This document shows, piece after piece, positions 39,801 through 48,667 of a DNA stretch of 64,000 bases. Position 1 is the first letter of the stretch. Every line of letters begins with the position of its first letter. The stretch lies in assembly GCF_000524195.1 (NCBI RefSeq), contig NW_020170447.1, forward strand, positions 261,652-325,651, in the 5' to 3' direction. Position numbers and translations under genes: made by a program. The notes under the pieces are model-generated. The model worked only from the letters and a program-made list of their open reading frames with translations, searched no databases and was not told where the DNA came from. The stretch comes from Echinococcus granulosus (taxonomy: Eukaryota > Platyhelminthes > Cestoda > Cyclophyllidea > Taeniidae).

Positions 39801-42800
39801 ATAAATGGATGGGTTATTGAGAGTTGGATCAAACAAATTTTTACTTAGTAGAGATAAGTGGGGAAACGTAGAAATAAACTGATGAATTGGTAAATTGAGT
39901 TAAATGGATAACTAGACGAATTGTTGAGCAGAGCTGATAGCTGGACCGATCAGCACAACCACCTGAGCAAAAATACATTGAGGGATGAAATGGAAATTGG
40001 TGAGAAAATAGATAAGAAATTGTGAACCGCTGGAAATCGAATGGATTAATAAGCAGAGGAAATAGCCCATAGCTCACTTCTAGCATTTGCTAATACTTAT
40101 TAGGAAGATCAGACGGTTCGACGACGGAGTAAACAAGTTGGCGTGAACGATGGCTGAATGTGCGAATGGGAAAATATTATTCGGAAATGGAGAACTGAAT
40201 GGACAGAGGGATAAATGAATAGAAAGTCGCAAGTCCGATAGACTTAAAATTGTCCAAGATTTACTGAAGCTAGTCAGAGGTGCAGACGAAAAAAATTGAA
40301 ATGACAGCTTGAAAAATAGTTGAATAAATTAATGATGGGATTGGACGATAAATAAACACGTACTTGAAGCTTAAAAAACAGGGCTGAGTGAAAAAGAAAA
40401 CACCGAATTCATATCCAGACAGCAAAGCGGAGAAATGCCTACCTCAAACTCCGCCTGATAGCCTGCATCATCGTCCACATGATAGCTGGCCACGTGTTGC
40501 GCCAGTCGCTCGGCTGGAATGGGCTTGTACGGACTGTCCTCGAAGCTACGCATCTTCGGTGTGACCAGCGGGGTACGCGCATCGTCTGTCCGATCGCCAC
40601 CTCCGCAGCCCATACCAAAGTCGTCTCCCAGGCTACCAACCACGCCGCGACGCTTGTAGACCCGCGAGGAACGACTGAAGAGTTACCAACAGATGACAGT
40701 AAAGGTAAACACTGGAAATATTTCAAAGCAAGAAAATGTTAATACGCCAAACCCTCGTTGAGGTATCCCGAACTCCCTGTCTCTCAAAAATGCTAGGATG
40801 TTTGGTTCCGGATAAAGGCTTGCAGACTGTTGACAAAGTACTTCACCACTAAGACGGTGACCGAAAACCATGGGAAATGTAAAGCTCGTGCAGTTAAACT
40901 ACAATAATGAGATCCGATCTCCATACCGGTGAGATGGAACTCCGCCAAGGTCATATCTGCAGGATTATTTATCGGCCCTTCTATTTTCATGCTCTCATAA
41001 CCAAGCAACTCCGAAGTGACTTTAGACGAATGGCATTTGCTTCAATAGCCCTGTTCTTGTCTAGATGGTAATTTCGCTGCCTCTGACAACGTCACAAAAG
41101 CTCGGAGCAAAGTAAAACCCGATTAAACGGCATTCAAACACGCGACCTTTTCTGGTTCTCACCATCCGACCTTAACGCTGACGACGTAGAGGTCTGTCCG
41201 TGCCATCTACGCAATTTCATGCCGTTTACACCAATGCCACTGATCAACTTAGGCGCCTCGTAACAACGTCTTAGAGGCTAAGCTGATCATTATACTGGCG
41301 GCAGGATACATTGCATACACTGCCCCTTGCAACGTTGATAGCCGCTTTCGATACTTCTTCACCGAAGGTTGGAGTTGATACTATGGCGCCAGGGGAATAT
41401 GCATTTACAAAAGAATAATGTGCACTGAGTGTTCAAGCGACAACAAGGTCACATTCAATGCTTAACGAATCAACCTCCACGCTGCTACCAGAATTCCAGC
41501 CTTTTCTATACGCCAATAATTAAGCTACTTTCAGACTCCTGTGACTTACAGAACCTTCAAGAATAATTTAGGCACTAGAGTAAAATCGAAATACCCGGAA
41601 ATACCAAAATGAGTGCGGTAAAGAGCTTATGTGTAGTTATTTTGTACGTTTAGGAGCGCTATTTATTCACCTTTTGATAAAAGACGATGGTTTATTTAAC
41701 CATGACGCTCCAATTGGTTGATGTGAGGTCGCCCACATAAACTTTGTCCAAACAAAATTGTTCTTGATACGACGTCAACCGCTAAGGTGGAGGCAAACAA
41801 TTTGGCTGGTGAAATTAATGCTCCCTTTTGGGGAGAATCGACCCCTTTGAACGAAGGCCTTGGAGACAAGATTCCCAGGTTAATAGTTAGAGTAATGACG
41901 CCGTTTCCACAAATCACGATCGAGGCAGGTATTGCGCTGACGGTTACACACCGATAAGTTTCTGCAAGTCAGTCGCTTGATACATGCAAACGGCAGTTCA
42001 CCCCTTTCGTGATTACTCTTCTAGTAATGCAAAAATAGAATTTCAGTCGTACCAGGTCATGGTACAGACGAGGAACAATGCTAACGCGTATCGACTGGGA
42101 ATAGTCGTATATGATGGCTGCAGCGCTAACCTGGAAAAATGCTAGAAGGATGATGATAACGGCAAAACGAGTGAATGAATGGATGAACTTATCACGTAAA
42201 TGCCAAACCCTGCTGATAACACAAAAAACGACACTTTCACATCTCAAAAACGCAAGTTAAATGCATGAAGGGTACATGCGATGGGAAATGGATATGAGTG
42301 AATAGACGAATGGAATAAACGTAGAATTAGCTGATTTGTAGGCGGGTAAATGCAGGACTGAATGGAAGATGAAAGTTAATCTTTTCAAATCAGCCAAAAA
42401 ACAAACTACGCAATTTGTCCTTCCCAATCCCACGGCGTCAACAACGATTGTGGCTTTACGTTGATAAGAAATATGACAGCTTTTAAGGGCGAAGAGGCGG
42501 AAGAAAAGCAAGGAAAACCAAGTATTTTTGCAAATTAAATGCGAATAAGCTACTTTATAACGAGCAGCTCCTCTGGTTAGTAGCCAACCTGGGCAAGTTG
42601 GAACCTATAAAAGCACCGCACAAGTACTGAGAGCTCAAAGTTGGAGGATTTTGAATGATATTTGCTTATATTTCGGTGGTATTTCAATTGAAAAACCTAA
42701 CTTGAGGTAGTTGCATCTTTCATACCTCCGGCCAAGATCACGGTTAGATAGGTGGACAAACCCTGTATCGGACTTTTAAACGTTAATTCTGCACACTCAA

Positions 42801-45800
42801 AAATCGGACTATTTTGATTTATTTTCTGTCGACAACGAATATTGAGACAGGACTGGGAAAAGCACAGATATAAGCATGCTTAAATGTCCTCACACGCACA
42901 ATTCAGATCCAGCTTGCTGGAGAGAGGCAGTCGCATGCTCCGCTTGAAATGGCAATTTAAAACACCTCCTCCTCCGTCCACCCCCCAGATTTCTCAAGAA
43001 AATATCAAAATACGGACAATTCTCGGTCGTTTTCCGCGCTAATATTGCTCCATGAGCTTTAGCACAGTAACTGCCAGCATTGCAGATGTGTGGCGTGTTA
43101 CTTGCTAATTTACGATGGCTGTGGTCAACACTAACCGTGCCGCAGACAAATGGGTTGATGCTAGTCAAAAAAATATGCAAGATCTTGTTCAACTGATAAT
43201 TACGTTTTCAAATTCTTGAGTGGCATATCCTTAAGTAGAATACGCCTTCCAAGAGCTGTGGCGGGGCATCTTTTAAAAGGCAGGACCCTGTCTCAGAAGC
43301 GGCCATGGTAATGTAAATTATACGATGTAGTCATGTGAGCAAAAAGACGCGTCTGGGAGACTTCGTTCATATAATGAAGTTCTTAAGACCACGCATAGAA
43401 GAGAATAGGCGTCCAGCGCCAAGTCAGTCAGTAAACAAAAGTCTGTATGCACTTAAAAGTGCCTGAATAGTGTCCAACTTGCTGAATAATGTAAAGCAAA
43501 GTACAAAAAGCCTAAACTATCAAAACCAATCTGCCAACAAAGGTAGATAAAAGTTTGCCATCATGAAAATGGATCGACAAGACTGACAACGAAGGTTCAA
43601 TAAACTGCTACGTGAGTGACAAGGAGTCATGATTACTGGTGAGTTGTGCAATTGGCTTCCTTACTTTTCTCACAAGTGGACCTGGTAACGCTAGGCCAAA
43701 TCCAGATATGTTGGAAAGCCCTCCTCGTGGATAATCCTGAAAGTGGGCCATCTCTTGGACAATCAGCAAAACTGATGTTGAAGATAAGGACAAATTGCAA
43801 TGCGACTAGATTGCGCGAGAATGACTGGACTGGGTGGTTGGCCTCGGCGAATCCCACCATTCATTGCGCATGCGGCAAAGATGCTCTTGACATTGACGTG
43901 GTGGAAATGAAGTCAAACAGAGTCGTTGGGTACATGGAAAAGCAGATTTGAAATGAGAATCAATGGGCTGAAGAAATGAGCGAGAAGAGCCACAACTATA
44001 AGGTATTTGTATATAGGAAAAATGAAGAGGTAAACCGTTGTGCATCAATTCAACACTTGTGGCTACAAACTTTGGAATAAGCTAAATGGTTCAATTAAAG
44101 CAATGTCGTTTTTACTCTTGAGAACAGAGTCTCTAAGCTACTTATTGAATAAATTCTAAGGCAATTTCACAGCTTCTACACTTTCCGATTTAACCGAAAC
44201 GCCGAAGGAGACTAAACAAAGTGAGATTCCCACAGTACCAGGCAGTCGATCAAGTTGGATGTGTGCCTGTTGTGATGAAATTCACTTTCTTCATCAACAA
44301 CAAAATTCTCATAGTTATTAAAAAAGGTGTTGCAAGACCTCAAACTGACCAATTGGAGTAATTAGGCAGTTCCACCGTTTCTGCTGTGCACTCTTCAAGG
44401 CTCACGAAAAAACGCACTCAATGGGAAAAAGCCGCAGTAAAGAAGTATACATGAACCGTTCGATTTAAATAAATCATAATTTATTTGTACTTCGTTGTGA
44501 ACTGTACAAATAGCAAACCTTTCCTAAAGAGCTGCTTGAAACCGCATCATAAAAAGAAAGCGGACCCCTCGATTCAGTTTTGTGAATCTCGAAGCTACCT
44601 TTCAATCAGGCATGATTTAAAGTAGGCCGCCTGTTAGGTTATATCCTACCAAATTGAAGAGCGGGAGTAAAAAACACATAAAGTGAAACTGCAACAAAAA
44701 TATGCTGAAGTCCTTCTTGAGTCAAAAAGTGGGATAAATTCTACTTTTAAAGTCGGGAGAGGCTCATTTTTTTTTCCAAAATCTTCAGTAAAAGGGGTTA
44801 GATTAACCGTTTACAGTGTTCCAAAAAAATCAAATTGGGGAATGAAGGATATCGTAGCCACTCAAGTACAGCGGAAAGGAGATCCCTCCTGGATGCATTC
44901 AGCCGATTGCATTTCAAATTGTACAAGAGTGAATGAACCACCGCCACCTAATCTCTTCAGCGTTGAATTTGAGAGTCGCCGGGTAACCTTTCTAAACTGA
45001 GATACATGTCAATTTATTCTTTCCTAGCCACACCCCAAAAGCAAATTTGAACCGTAACTTTTGTTGATCCCATCACCCTCAGGTAAGACAAATTCCATAG
45101 AATTTGAAATAGCGCCGTTTACAGAAGTCTTTTGGACCTAAGATCCATCTCACTCCTTTAGGCGTTTCTAAACAAATAACTGATTGACTCACCAGTAGAA
45201 AATGGAGAGCGCCCCAACACAGCAAAGCATGAGGAAAATTGCGAAGACGGCACCAATAATCCCACCGATTGCTTTGTCACTCAACTCACCGAATTCGGCC
45301 GGTCGAGAAAACATTTCTGCTAGGTCTAGGAGGGAAAAAAAGTAAGAAAATGAAAGGATGAGATTTAAATTAAAGATACTTACGATCCAGATCGAGCTGG
45401 AGAACATTGGAGGTGGCACCGAGAGCCTGACAAGGCCAATCAATTTTACAGTCGCGGGGCCGACAGACCGACCGCACAGTAAATTTGAGGACGATTTCTT
45501 GACCCCCAAGAAGATTCACACCACGGAAGGGAAAGGTGTACTACAAAGGCATGAGGAGTTGCAATGGGTTTTGGAATTTAACTTACCGAGAAAATTCCAT
45601 TATCCCGGAAAGTGGAATTGAAGGTGACTTCCTCACAGATGCTTGAGATGGTGGATTGCATGCAGGCCAGGAAGCAATGGTTGCCATCCGGGGAAGATGG
45701 GGGGTCGGCGTATACCCAGGAAACCTTGATTCCTTCCAATGTGGCCGAGATGTTGAACAACGTGGGCGGAGGGAAGTCTAGACACACAACATAATTGTAC

Positions 45801-48031
45801 GCCTAACTACTAGGATGTTATCAGTCTCACACCGATGGCACGAAACTCTAGACCCTCAATCCAACTTTCAGGCCCGTATGAGTTATAATGTATTCAGAGG
45901 TAACCCAGATGTTACATCAGTAGCGACCTTAAAAAATCCAGTCCAAAGGAATAACAATCTCCACTTCGCCAGCTCAATGCTAGAAAAAAAAGCTGCCGTG
46001 GATATGTGAACCAGAAGCGCAAAACCGAAGGTCCATCGAAAAGCATCGGATTTTCGCGACTACATCCGATCTTGAGTTCCGCATGACAACCGGAATTGGA
46101 TAAAATCAGAGCCCTTCATAAAAATGCACCCAATGTTTATGTGAACACAGTAAAGGCGAAAAACTGGGAATAACCAAGGTATCAGGCTGAACAGTATCAA
46201 AATGGCAGCAGGATGAAGAAACACAACCCCGTGAAGGTACTTGCTATTATGCGTTTTCTCCTCTGAGCAAAAGTTCCTTTGAAAAACAGTAAGCATACAG
46301 AACACGCCTCCCCATAAAACATCATTCAGACTTAAGGAAGACAGCAAATAAACTCCTTACAATCTAATTCATGGCAAGTAAATCCATCAAGTGGATGTAA
46401 AATTTTAATGACTTCATTCTGGCTTACAAGTGGTTCCAATGTATTGTGATCTGATTCCCATGCGCGTGACACGGAGACCTGATTGTGCTGCCTATGTTAC
46501 TGGTTTCTCAGCTATTCTGCGAGCTTACAAGTGGAGTGATACAAAGGAGAATAAACCCACCGGGGCAAGAAGTAAAGTCCTGTGTAAGGAGGCTAAAATC
46601 ACCCAACCCAACACTGGTCCTCGCAGCAGCTTGCATTTGATAGCAAGTGGCATTCCGAAGCCCCTGTATGGCAAAGTACGTCTCCTCCGTCTCCGCTGAC
46701 GCCACTGTCGATGAGTTACTGCATTCTGTCCACTATGTATACAAAAAAGACTGAGGAGTCTAAAACGAGCCAAACCTTGATGAGATAGCCCAACACGACA
46801 CCGCGGTTGTCGGAAGAAGTGAGGCTGACTCGAAGGGAGTCTATGGAACGAGATTCCACTTGGAGTAGAGGAGGGTCGGGTAGACCCTCTCGCGTCGTGA
46901 AATTAAGGACCGATGGAGGTCCGAACGTTCGACCGTTATAAATAGACACATTTACACGATAAGACGTGTATGGCAACAGTTGCTCCACGGTGTAGGACTT
47001 TAGGAAGGGGATAATAATAATGATATGAAATAAATACCTCGGTTTGGTTATTGATTAGTGTGACATTGATGGTTTTTCGAAAGAACAGCATCTCCAAGGC
47101 TAGTCGAAAACCAAAGAAAGGGCCGAAAAGGTGCTCGGGTGGTTTGTAGGACCCCGGACAGGAAAAGGAATTGTCACTAAGGGGAGTAATATCGCCGGCT
47201 GAGAGGTTAAAAGTAGCAGAGGTATTGGTGAAAGAGGTAAGGGTGATATTTGGCGCTGCTGTGGGGGTACCGGGTTTCGTGCAGACACTGCCATTTAAGC
47301 TAACTGGCCCGAGACCAATCGGGTCACGAGGAGTGAGACGAACAAAATATTTTGAGTATGGACTCAAACCATTGACAACTAGCTTCTGTTGCGCGGCAGA
47401 CACACTTGAACTTTTGTTTTGAGGCCTTTAATGGAAAAGAAAGCAATAAGGGCAGAAGTTGACAACCATACCCCGTAACTTGAATCTCATAGATAAGAGA
47501 ATTTGGGACTTGTCTGTCATTCTTCCATCGTAAAAATATTGTGGACTGATTAAGAGCGGATAGTCGCAAATTGTTTGGAAGAGTAGGAATGTCTAAAAGA
47601 GAATAAAGTGTTCCGTTAACGTACCGAGAACAAAGAGTGTCCAGAAAGCAGTAGACTCCCCGTCCCGAAAACAAGAATAATTTCCTTCATGACTTCTTGA
47701 AACATTGAAAATGTCAAGACGATCAGAAGATATGGCGACATTATCCAATTGAGGTGTGTCTGTTGAATTTAGTGTATGATTGAAAGGACCCAGCCAAAGC
47801 ACAGAGCCTTGACTAGACAACGGTCCACTTAAAGGACAGGAAAGTGAAACGTTGGATCCTGAGCGTACAGAGTGATGAATGGGAAATAAATGTGCTACCA
47901 GCATTAATACAATTAAACAACTTACATATTGCAGCACCGCTGTTGATATTTGAGTCATTAGAGGCAGACAAGCTATATACAGTGAAATTAGGAGACAAAA
48001 ATTGATACAGTAATATAAAAATCGTCAGCAT
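3239..48031 (-). CDS. Receptor-type protein tyrosine phosphatase, Ig + 4 FN3 + TM + D1 + D2 pseudophosphatase, 21 exons
   Basis: A single-pass membrane phosphatase of 1411 residues, assembled from 21 minus-strand exons listed separately; total 4236 nt, every junction phase-compatible. Order: signal peptide (1-22), Ig domain (Cys55/Cys110), FN3-like domains at about 126-218, 219-332, 333-426 and 427-541, transmembrane helix at about 562-586, D1 at about 640-940, D2 at about 953-1215, and a tail with a proline run at 1339-1358. D1 keeps KNRY (687-690), the pTyr loop KSDYINANY (708-716), Cys857, Arg863 and [12 protein letters not shown]; its WPD loop reads WRD (823-825). D2 has Asp1148 where the catalytic Cys should be and WPI (1113-1115) instead of WPD, so it should be catalytically dead. 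By family, D1 would dephosphorylate phosphotyrosine and D2 would be regulatory or a docking unit. The layout resembles type IIa/III receptor PTPs, but I cannot assign an orthologue. The start at 48031 is the only Met giving a signal peptide. Confidence 0.93.
3975..4110 (-). CDS. RPTP exon 20: D2 signature (rest)
   Basis: Completes [11 protein letters not shown], the degenerate D2 P-loop with Arg1154 kept, then [20 protein letters not shown]. It has the same length (136 nt) and phase (2 to 0) as D1 exon 16. Acceptor GTTTTGTAG, donor TCTCCT|GTATGA. Confidence 0.95.
4111..6663 (-). other. RPTP introns 19 (4111-5498) and 18 (5747-6663)
   Basis: No supported gene or repeat seen apart from exon 19 between them. 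Short ORFs here have no recognisable motif. Confidence 0.6.
5499..5746 (-). CDS. RPTP exon 19: D2 with degenerate WPD and Cys-to-Asp
   Basis: Acceptor GCTTTAG, donor GATGG|GTAAGT (phase 2). [20 protein letters not shown] aligns to the WPD loop but has Ile in place of the general-acid Asp. The exon ends STIVVD plus GG. Asp1148 falls exactly at the CX5R Cys position, six residues before Arg1154. Confidence 0.93.
6664..7005 (-). CDS. RPTP exon 18: D2 N-terminal half
   Basis: Encodes [12 protein letters not shown] (KNRY equivalent with Leu for Tyr), [40 protein letters not shown] and [11 protein letters not shown]. All D2 landmark blocks are present in one exon where D1 uses three. The donor is GAT|GTAGGT (phase 0), chosen over GTAG|GTTGCT because only it keeps exon 19 in frame. 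Confidence 0.95.
7006..14548 (-). other. RPTP introns 17 (7006-10950) and 16 (11098-14548)
   Basis: About 7.4 kb of AT-leaning intron sequence flanking exon 17. No recognisable coding, RNA or transposon motif was found. A small imperfect hairpin (AGGAAG/CTTCCT) lies near 9042-9059. Confidence 0.55.
10951..11097 (-). CDS. RPTP exon 17: D1 C-terminus and D1-D2 linker
   Basis: Begins [16 protein letters not shown], the last helix of D1, then the linker running to GLQKQFE. The only junction that keeps D2 in frame is GAG|GCAAGT, a GC donor with otherwise perfect consensus, joined to ACAG|ATCTGC of exon 18. Acceptor CATGCCTGCCAG. Confidence 0.92.
14549..14684 (-). CDS. RPTP exon 16: D1 signature (rest) and Q-loop
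   Basis: Completes HC[S][16 protein letters not shown], so the CX5R phosphate-binding loop is intact (Cys857, Arg863). It ends with [11 protein letters not shown], the Q-loop. 136 nt, phase 2 to 0. Acceptor GCCCTTTTCTTCAG, donor ACTGAG|GTATGA. Confidence 0.95.
14685..19039 (-). other. RPTP intron 15
   Basis: 4.36 kb. It holds a purine- and CpG-rich block at about 16078-16340 that stands out from the AT-rich surroundings, and C-rich runs at 16886-16905 and 18415-18430. No coding motif recognised. Confidence 0.55.
19040..19188 (-). CDS. RPTP exon 15: D1 WPD-type loop and catalytic Cys
   Basis: Encodes [20 protein letters not shown] and ends [13 protein letters not shown] plus AG of the next codon. 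The general-acid Asp (825) is kept, but Pro of WPD is Arg and the following HG is FD. The catalytic Cys857 is the last full codon. Donor GCAG|GTCTGC (phase 2) is a weak GT site, but it is the only one that rejoins to the signature in exon 16. Confidence 0.92.
19189..21766 (-). other. RPTP intron 14
   Basis: 2.58 kb. A 68-codon minus-strand ORF at 19930-19724 shows no motif I recognise. Nothing else is supported. Confidence 0.5.
21767..21901 (-). CDS. RPTP exon 14: D1 KCDQYWP block
   Basis: Begins [20 protein letters not shown], the conserved KCxxYWP motif following exon 13. It continues with the beta-strand region up to [10 protein letters not shown]. Acceptor TTTTCCTCCAG, donor AAAAAG|GTGAGC, phase 0. 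Confidence 0.94.
21902..28091 (-). other. RPTP intron 13
   Basis: 6.19 kb, the largest intron. It holds a CpG-rich, TATA-bearing island at 24690-24960; otherwise AT-rich without recognisable features. Confidence 0.55.
24690..24960 (+). promoter_or_regulatory. CpG-rich island with TATA and GC/CCAAT-like boxes
   Basis: Inside intron 13. CCGCCCCCC at about 24718 is directly followed by CTATATAAGG at about 24725. Then come more than a dozen CpGs to 24930 and ATTGTCCAAT at about 24872. A 66-codon plus-strand ORF starts at 24751. Such composition is unique in this intron and suggests a promoter or enhancer, possibly antisense or internal to the phosphatase gene. No transcript can be shown from sequence. 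Confidence 0.3.
28092..28226 (-). CDS. RPTP exon 13: D1 core
   Basis: Encodes [20 protein letters not shown] then [20 protein letters not shown], the AxQGP and FWxMVWE blocks of PTP domains. Acceptor TTGACTTTCAG, donor GGCCGA|GTAAGC, phase 0. Confidence 0.95.
28227..33722 (-). other. RPTP intron 12
   Basis: 5.5 kb. It contains the Ty3/gypsy relic at 29.4-30.6 kb in the same orientation as the host gene. The remaining sequence shows only short unrecognised ORFs. Confidence 0.55.
29400..30575 (-). mobile_element. Decayed Ty3/gypsy LTR retrotransposon: integrase C-terminal half plus 3' LTR start
   Basis: Minus-strand frames read, in pol order: [14 protein letters not shown] then (stop) LHAGFLKPV and [20 protein letters not shown] (30570-30416), the integrase core VDAFSKW-type block. 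At about 30190-30040 comes LRPINAAM then [15 protein letters not shown]. After that, VRIGNDT(stop)[14 protein letters not shown] (about 30015-29942), the GPY/F-type end, and a basic terminus RRRPSKQKP to SRRRRY with TAA at 29738-29736. Several stops and frameshifts break it. A purine tract CGGGGAG (29735-29729) and then TGATGTTGAAG at 29728 mark a plausible PPT and 3' LTR start. The LTR's far end is uncertain. Confidence 0.78.
33723..33790 (-). CDS. RPTP exon 12: D1 phosphotyrosine-recognition loop
   Basis: A 68-nt exon encoding [20 protein letters not shown] plus VD. It has the pTyr-loop Tyr711 and the invariant DYINAN. Acceptor CACGCGCAG, donor GTCGAC|GTGAGT, phase 0. Confidence 0.93.
33791..37529 (-). 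other. RPTP intron 11
   Basis: 3.74 kb with an integrase-like relic at 36380-36580. A 115-codon plus-strand ORF at 35248-35595 has no recognised domain. Confidence 0.55.
36380..36580 (-). mobile_element. Possible second retrotransposon integrase relic
   Basis: The minus-strand frame reads [20 protein letters not shown] then VETF. It resembles the Ty3/gypsy integrase stretch WDxxLPFxxxAYxSxVHxxTG, which lies C-terminal to the catalytic core. Only about 40 residues match and the flanks do not, so the call is weak. Confidence 0.3.
37530..37623 (-). CDS. RPTP exon 11: D1 KNRY motif
   Basis: A 94-nt exon between acceptor TTTATTTCTAG and donor CCCCT|GTACGT. Encodes [16 protein letters not shown], the conserved PTP motif 1. 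It joins in phase to exon 10 (phase 0) and exon 12 (phase 1). Confidence 0.9.
37624..40442 (-). other. RPTP intron 10
   Basis: 2.8 kb; about 2 kb of it is the degenerate GGATGAATG-type repeat described separately. Confidence 0.6.
38230..40350. repeat. Degenerate GGATGAATGAA (ATGR-type) repeat field
   Basis: Imperfect 4-mers and 12-mers built from GATG, GAATG and TGGA run through most of this stretch on the plus strand (for example GGATGGATGGCTGGG near 38537, GAATGAATGAACGAACG near 39537, GGATGAGGCGTTGAACG near 39783). Units are heavily mutated and not in register, which points to old simple-sequence DNA rather than a fresh microsatellite. Confidence 0.75.
40443..40674 (-). CDS. RPTP exon 10: cytoplasmic juxtamembrane region
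   Basis: Starts with the basic stop-transfer sequence, then a Gly/Asp-rich linker. It then has the receptor-PTP wedge signature [19 protein letters not shown] and [11 protein letters not shown], which leads into D1. Acceptor ACTCTTCAG, donor TTTGAG|GTAGGC, phase 0. Confidence 0.92.
40675..45192 (-). other. RPTP intron 9
   Basis: 4.5 kb between the juxtamembrane and transmembrane exons. Apart from the repeat patch at 42.2 kb, I see no supported feature. Confidence 0.55.
42150..42380. repeat. Smaller patch of the same GAATGGATG-type repeat
   Basis: Within intron 9, motifs such as GAGTGAATGAATGGATGAA (near 42170) and GGATATGAGTGAATAGACGAATGG (near 42290) repeat the unit seen at 38.2-40.4 kb. 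Confidence 0.55.
45193..45325 (-). CDS. RPTP exon 9: transmembrane segment
   Basis: After a short juxtamembrane stretch ([11 protein letters not shown]) comes an uncharged helix of about 25 residues, [20 protein letters not shown] and on to FY. It is followed across the junction by the positively charged stop-transfer run [10 protein letters not shown] in exon 10. Donor CTACTG|GTGAGT, phase 2. Confidence 0.92.
45384..45540 (-). CDS. RPTP exon 8: membrane-proximal ectodomain
   Basis: Acceptor GCCTTTGTAG, donor GGATC|GTAAGT (phase 1). It completes the fourth, divergent FN3-like domain with [16 protein letters not shown] and another Cys pair (DWPCQ). Its open frame is continuous with exons 7 and 9. 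Confidence 0.8.
45587..45777 (-). CDS. RPTP exon 7: FN3-4-like, first half
   Basis: Begins with the FN3 opening [20 protein letters not shown] and continues with a Cys-rich stretch ([15 protein letters not shown]) not typical of FN3. It may be disulphide-stabilised. Donor TTCTCG|GTAAGT, phase 0. Confidence 0.85.
45778..46560 (-). other. RPTP intron 6
   Basis: 783 bp, the only intron longer than 58 bp in the ectodomain half. No feature recognised. Confidence 0.6.
46561..46732 (-). CDS. RPTP exon 6: FN3-3, second half
   Basis: The acceptor is TTTTTTGTATACATAG; the next AG (TGCAG) would put TAA in frame. The join gives [14 protein letters not shown], a good FN3 C-strand. [20 protein letters not shown] is the FN3 F/G pattern. 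Donor CCCCG|GTGGGT, phase 1. Confidence 0.87.
46776..46997 (-). CDS. RPTP exon 5: FN3-2 end and FN3-3 start
   Basis: Contains [19 protein letters not shown] and the G-strand [12 protein letters not shown], which ends FN3-2. FN3-3 then begins [20 protein letters not shown] and runs to GYLIK. Donor AAG|GTTTGG, phase 0. Acceptor CTTCCTAAAG. Confidence 0.88.
47038..47425 (-). CDS. RPTP exon 4: FN3-1 end and FN3-2 start
   Basis: Contains [20 protein letters not shown], the F-strand Tyr corner of FN3-1. It then starts FN3-2 at [22 protein letters not shown]3-2 is divergent, with a long loop carrying a single Cys. Donor CCGAG|GTATTT, phase 0. Confidence 0.85.
47472..47592 (-). CDS. RPTP exon 3: FN3-1, first half
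   Basis: Acceptor TTCTCTTTTAG, donor ACGGG|GTATGG (phase 2). Encodes [20 protein letters not shown] and RWKNDRQVP, the A-B-C strand pattern with the conserved FN3 Trp, and ends IYEIQVTG. Confidence 0.85.
47625..47894 (-). CDS. RPTP exon 2: Ig-like domain
   Basis: Acceptor GCTGGTAG, chosen because the later AG at GCTCAG would create TGA at the phase-1 junction. Contains NVSLSC, VLWLGP and the [18 protein letters not shown] motif. The two Cys (55 and 110), the Trp and the Gly-x-Tyr-x-Cys pattern are those of an Ig V/I-set fold. Several N-x-S/T sites are present. Donor CTCG|GTACGT. Confidence 0.85.
47926..48031 (-). CDS. RPTP exon 1: start and signal peptide
   Basis: Starts at ATG 48031-48029 with [16 protein letters not shown], a hydrophobic core typical of a secretory signal peptide, followed by a Ser/Asn-rich linker. 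Donor ATAT|GTAAGT, phase 1. The intron that follows is only 31 bp. Confidence 0.8.
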
Positions 48032-48038
48032 ATTTGGA

Positions 48039-48040
48039 CT
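48039..48040 (-). promoter_or_regulatory. Acceptor-like AG before the RPTP ATG
   Basis: The minus strand reads TTACATTCTTAG, then TCCAAAT and the ATG at 48031. It fits a 3' splice site for a 5' UTR exon or a spliced leader. Confidence 0.45.
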
Positions 48041-48547
48041 AAGAATGTAATTAAAACCATTTTTGACACTCAGAACTATGTACACCGACGCGCATAAGGC
48101 AGGCCCAATTTCGAACTGACCGCAATCATTCACTGCCTACTCAAACACGATAAGGATGGAAACAAATTACTATGACCAAGACTTTATTAGTAACCTAAGA
48201 TGTTTAAAAATTAAAAGCAAACTGCTATACAGTAAAATGATATATTTTATGTGGTCTTAGTCAAAATTTCTACCAGTGCTTTCTGGATATTTAACTTAGA
48301 CCTTACTTCTTTCACAAACAGGTATATTGATAGCATAGATTACGCAGTTGTAAAATAAACGTTCAAGCCAGCTTTGTCTTCTACAATTTTACTACGATTT
48401 TTAATAGTTTTTAGTGCACATTTCTCCTAATTGTCGCAACACAGCCGTCTTGATATCATTAACTTTTATCTCCTACACACATAATAGTAAGTGTTAAAAG
48501 CAAGGCTTTTCCATTTTTATTGTTACATAATGCAAAAATAAACAAAT

Positions 48548-48553
48548 TTTATT
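48548..48553 (-). terminator. Poly(A) signal of the Galpha gene
   Basis: AATAAA on the minus strand, about 115 nt after the TAA. A second AATAAA lies about 35 nt further on (near 48515), so two cleavage sites are possible. Confidence 0.65.
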
Positions 48554-48667
48554 CTGTCAATTCCAATTCGTGGGGTTTTTTGGACTGAATAACCAGCGGT
48601 GTTTTTTGTTTTGCCATTTTTGGCTGCATGAATAACTGAACCTTGGAAGTGGACTTCGGCATGTAGT

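Larger units (their letters stand above)
48032..48667. other. Intergenic spacer, Galpha to RPTP
   Basis: 636 bp, AT-rich. It holds the Galpha 3' UTR with its poly(A) signal. No separate promoter motif such as a TATA box is convincing. Confidence 0.5.
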
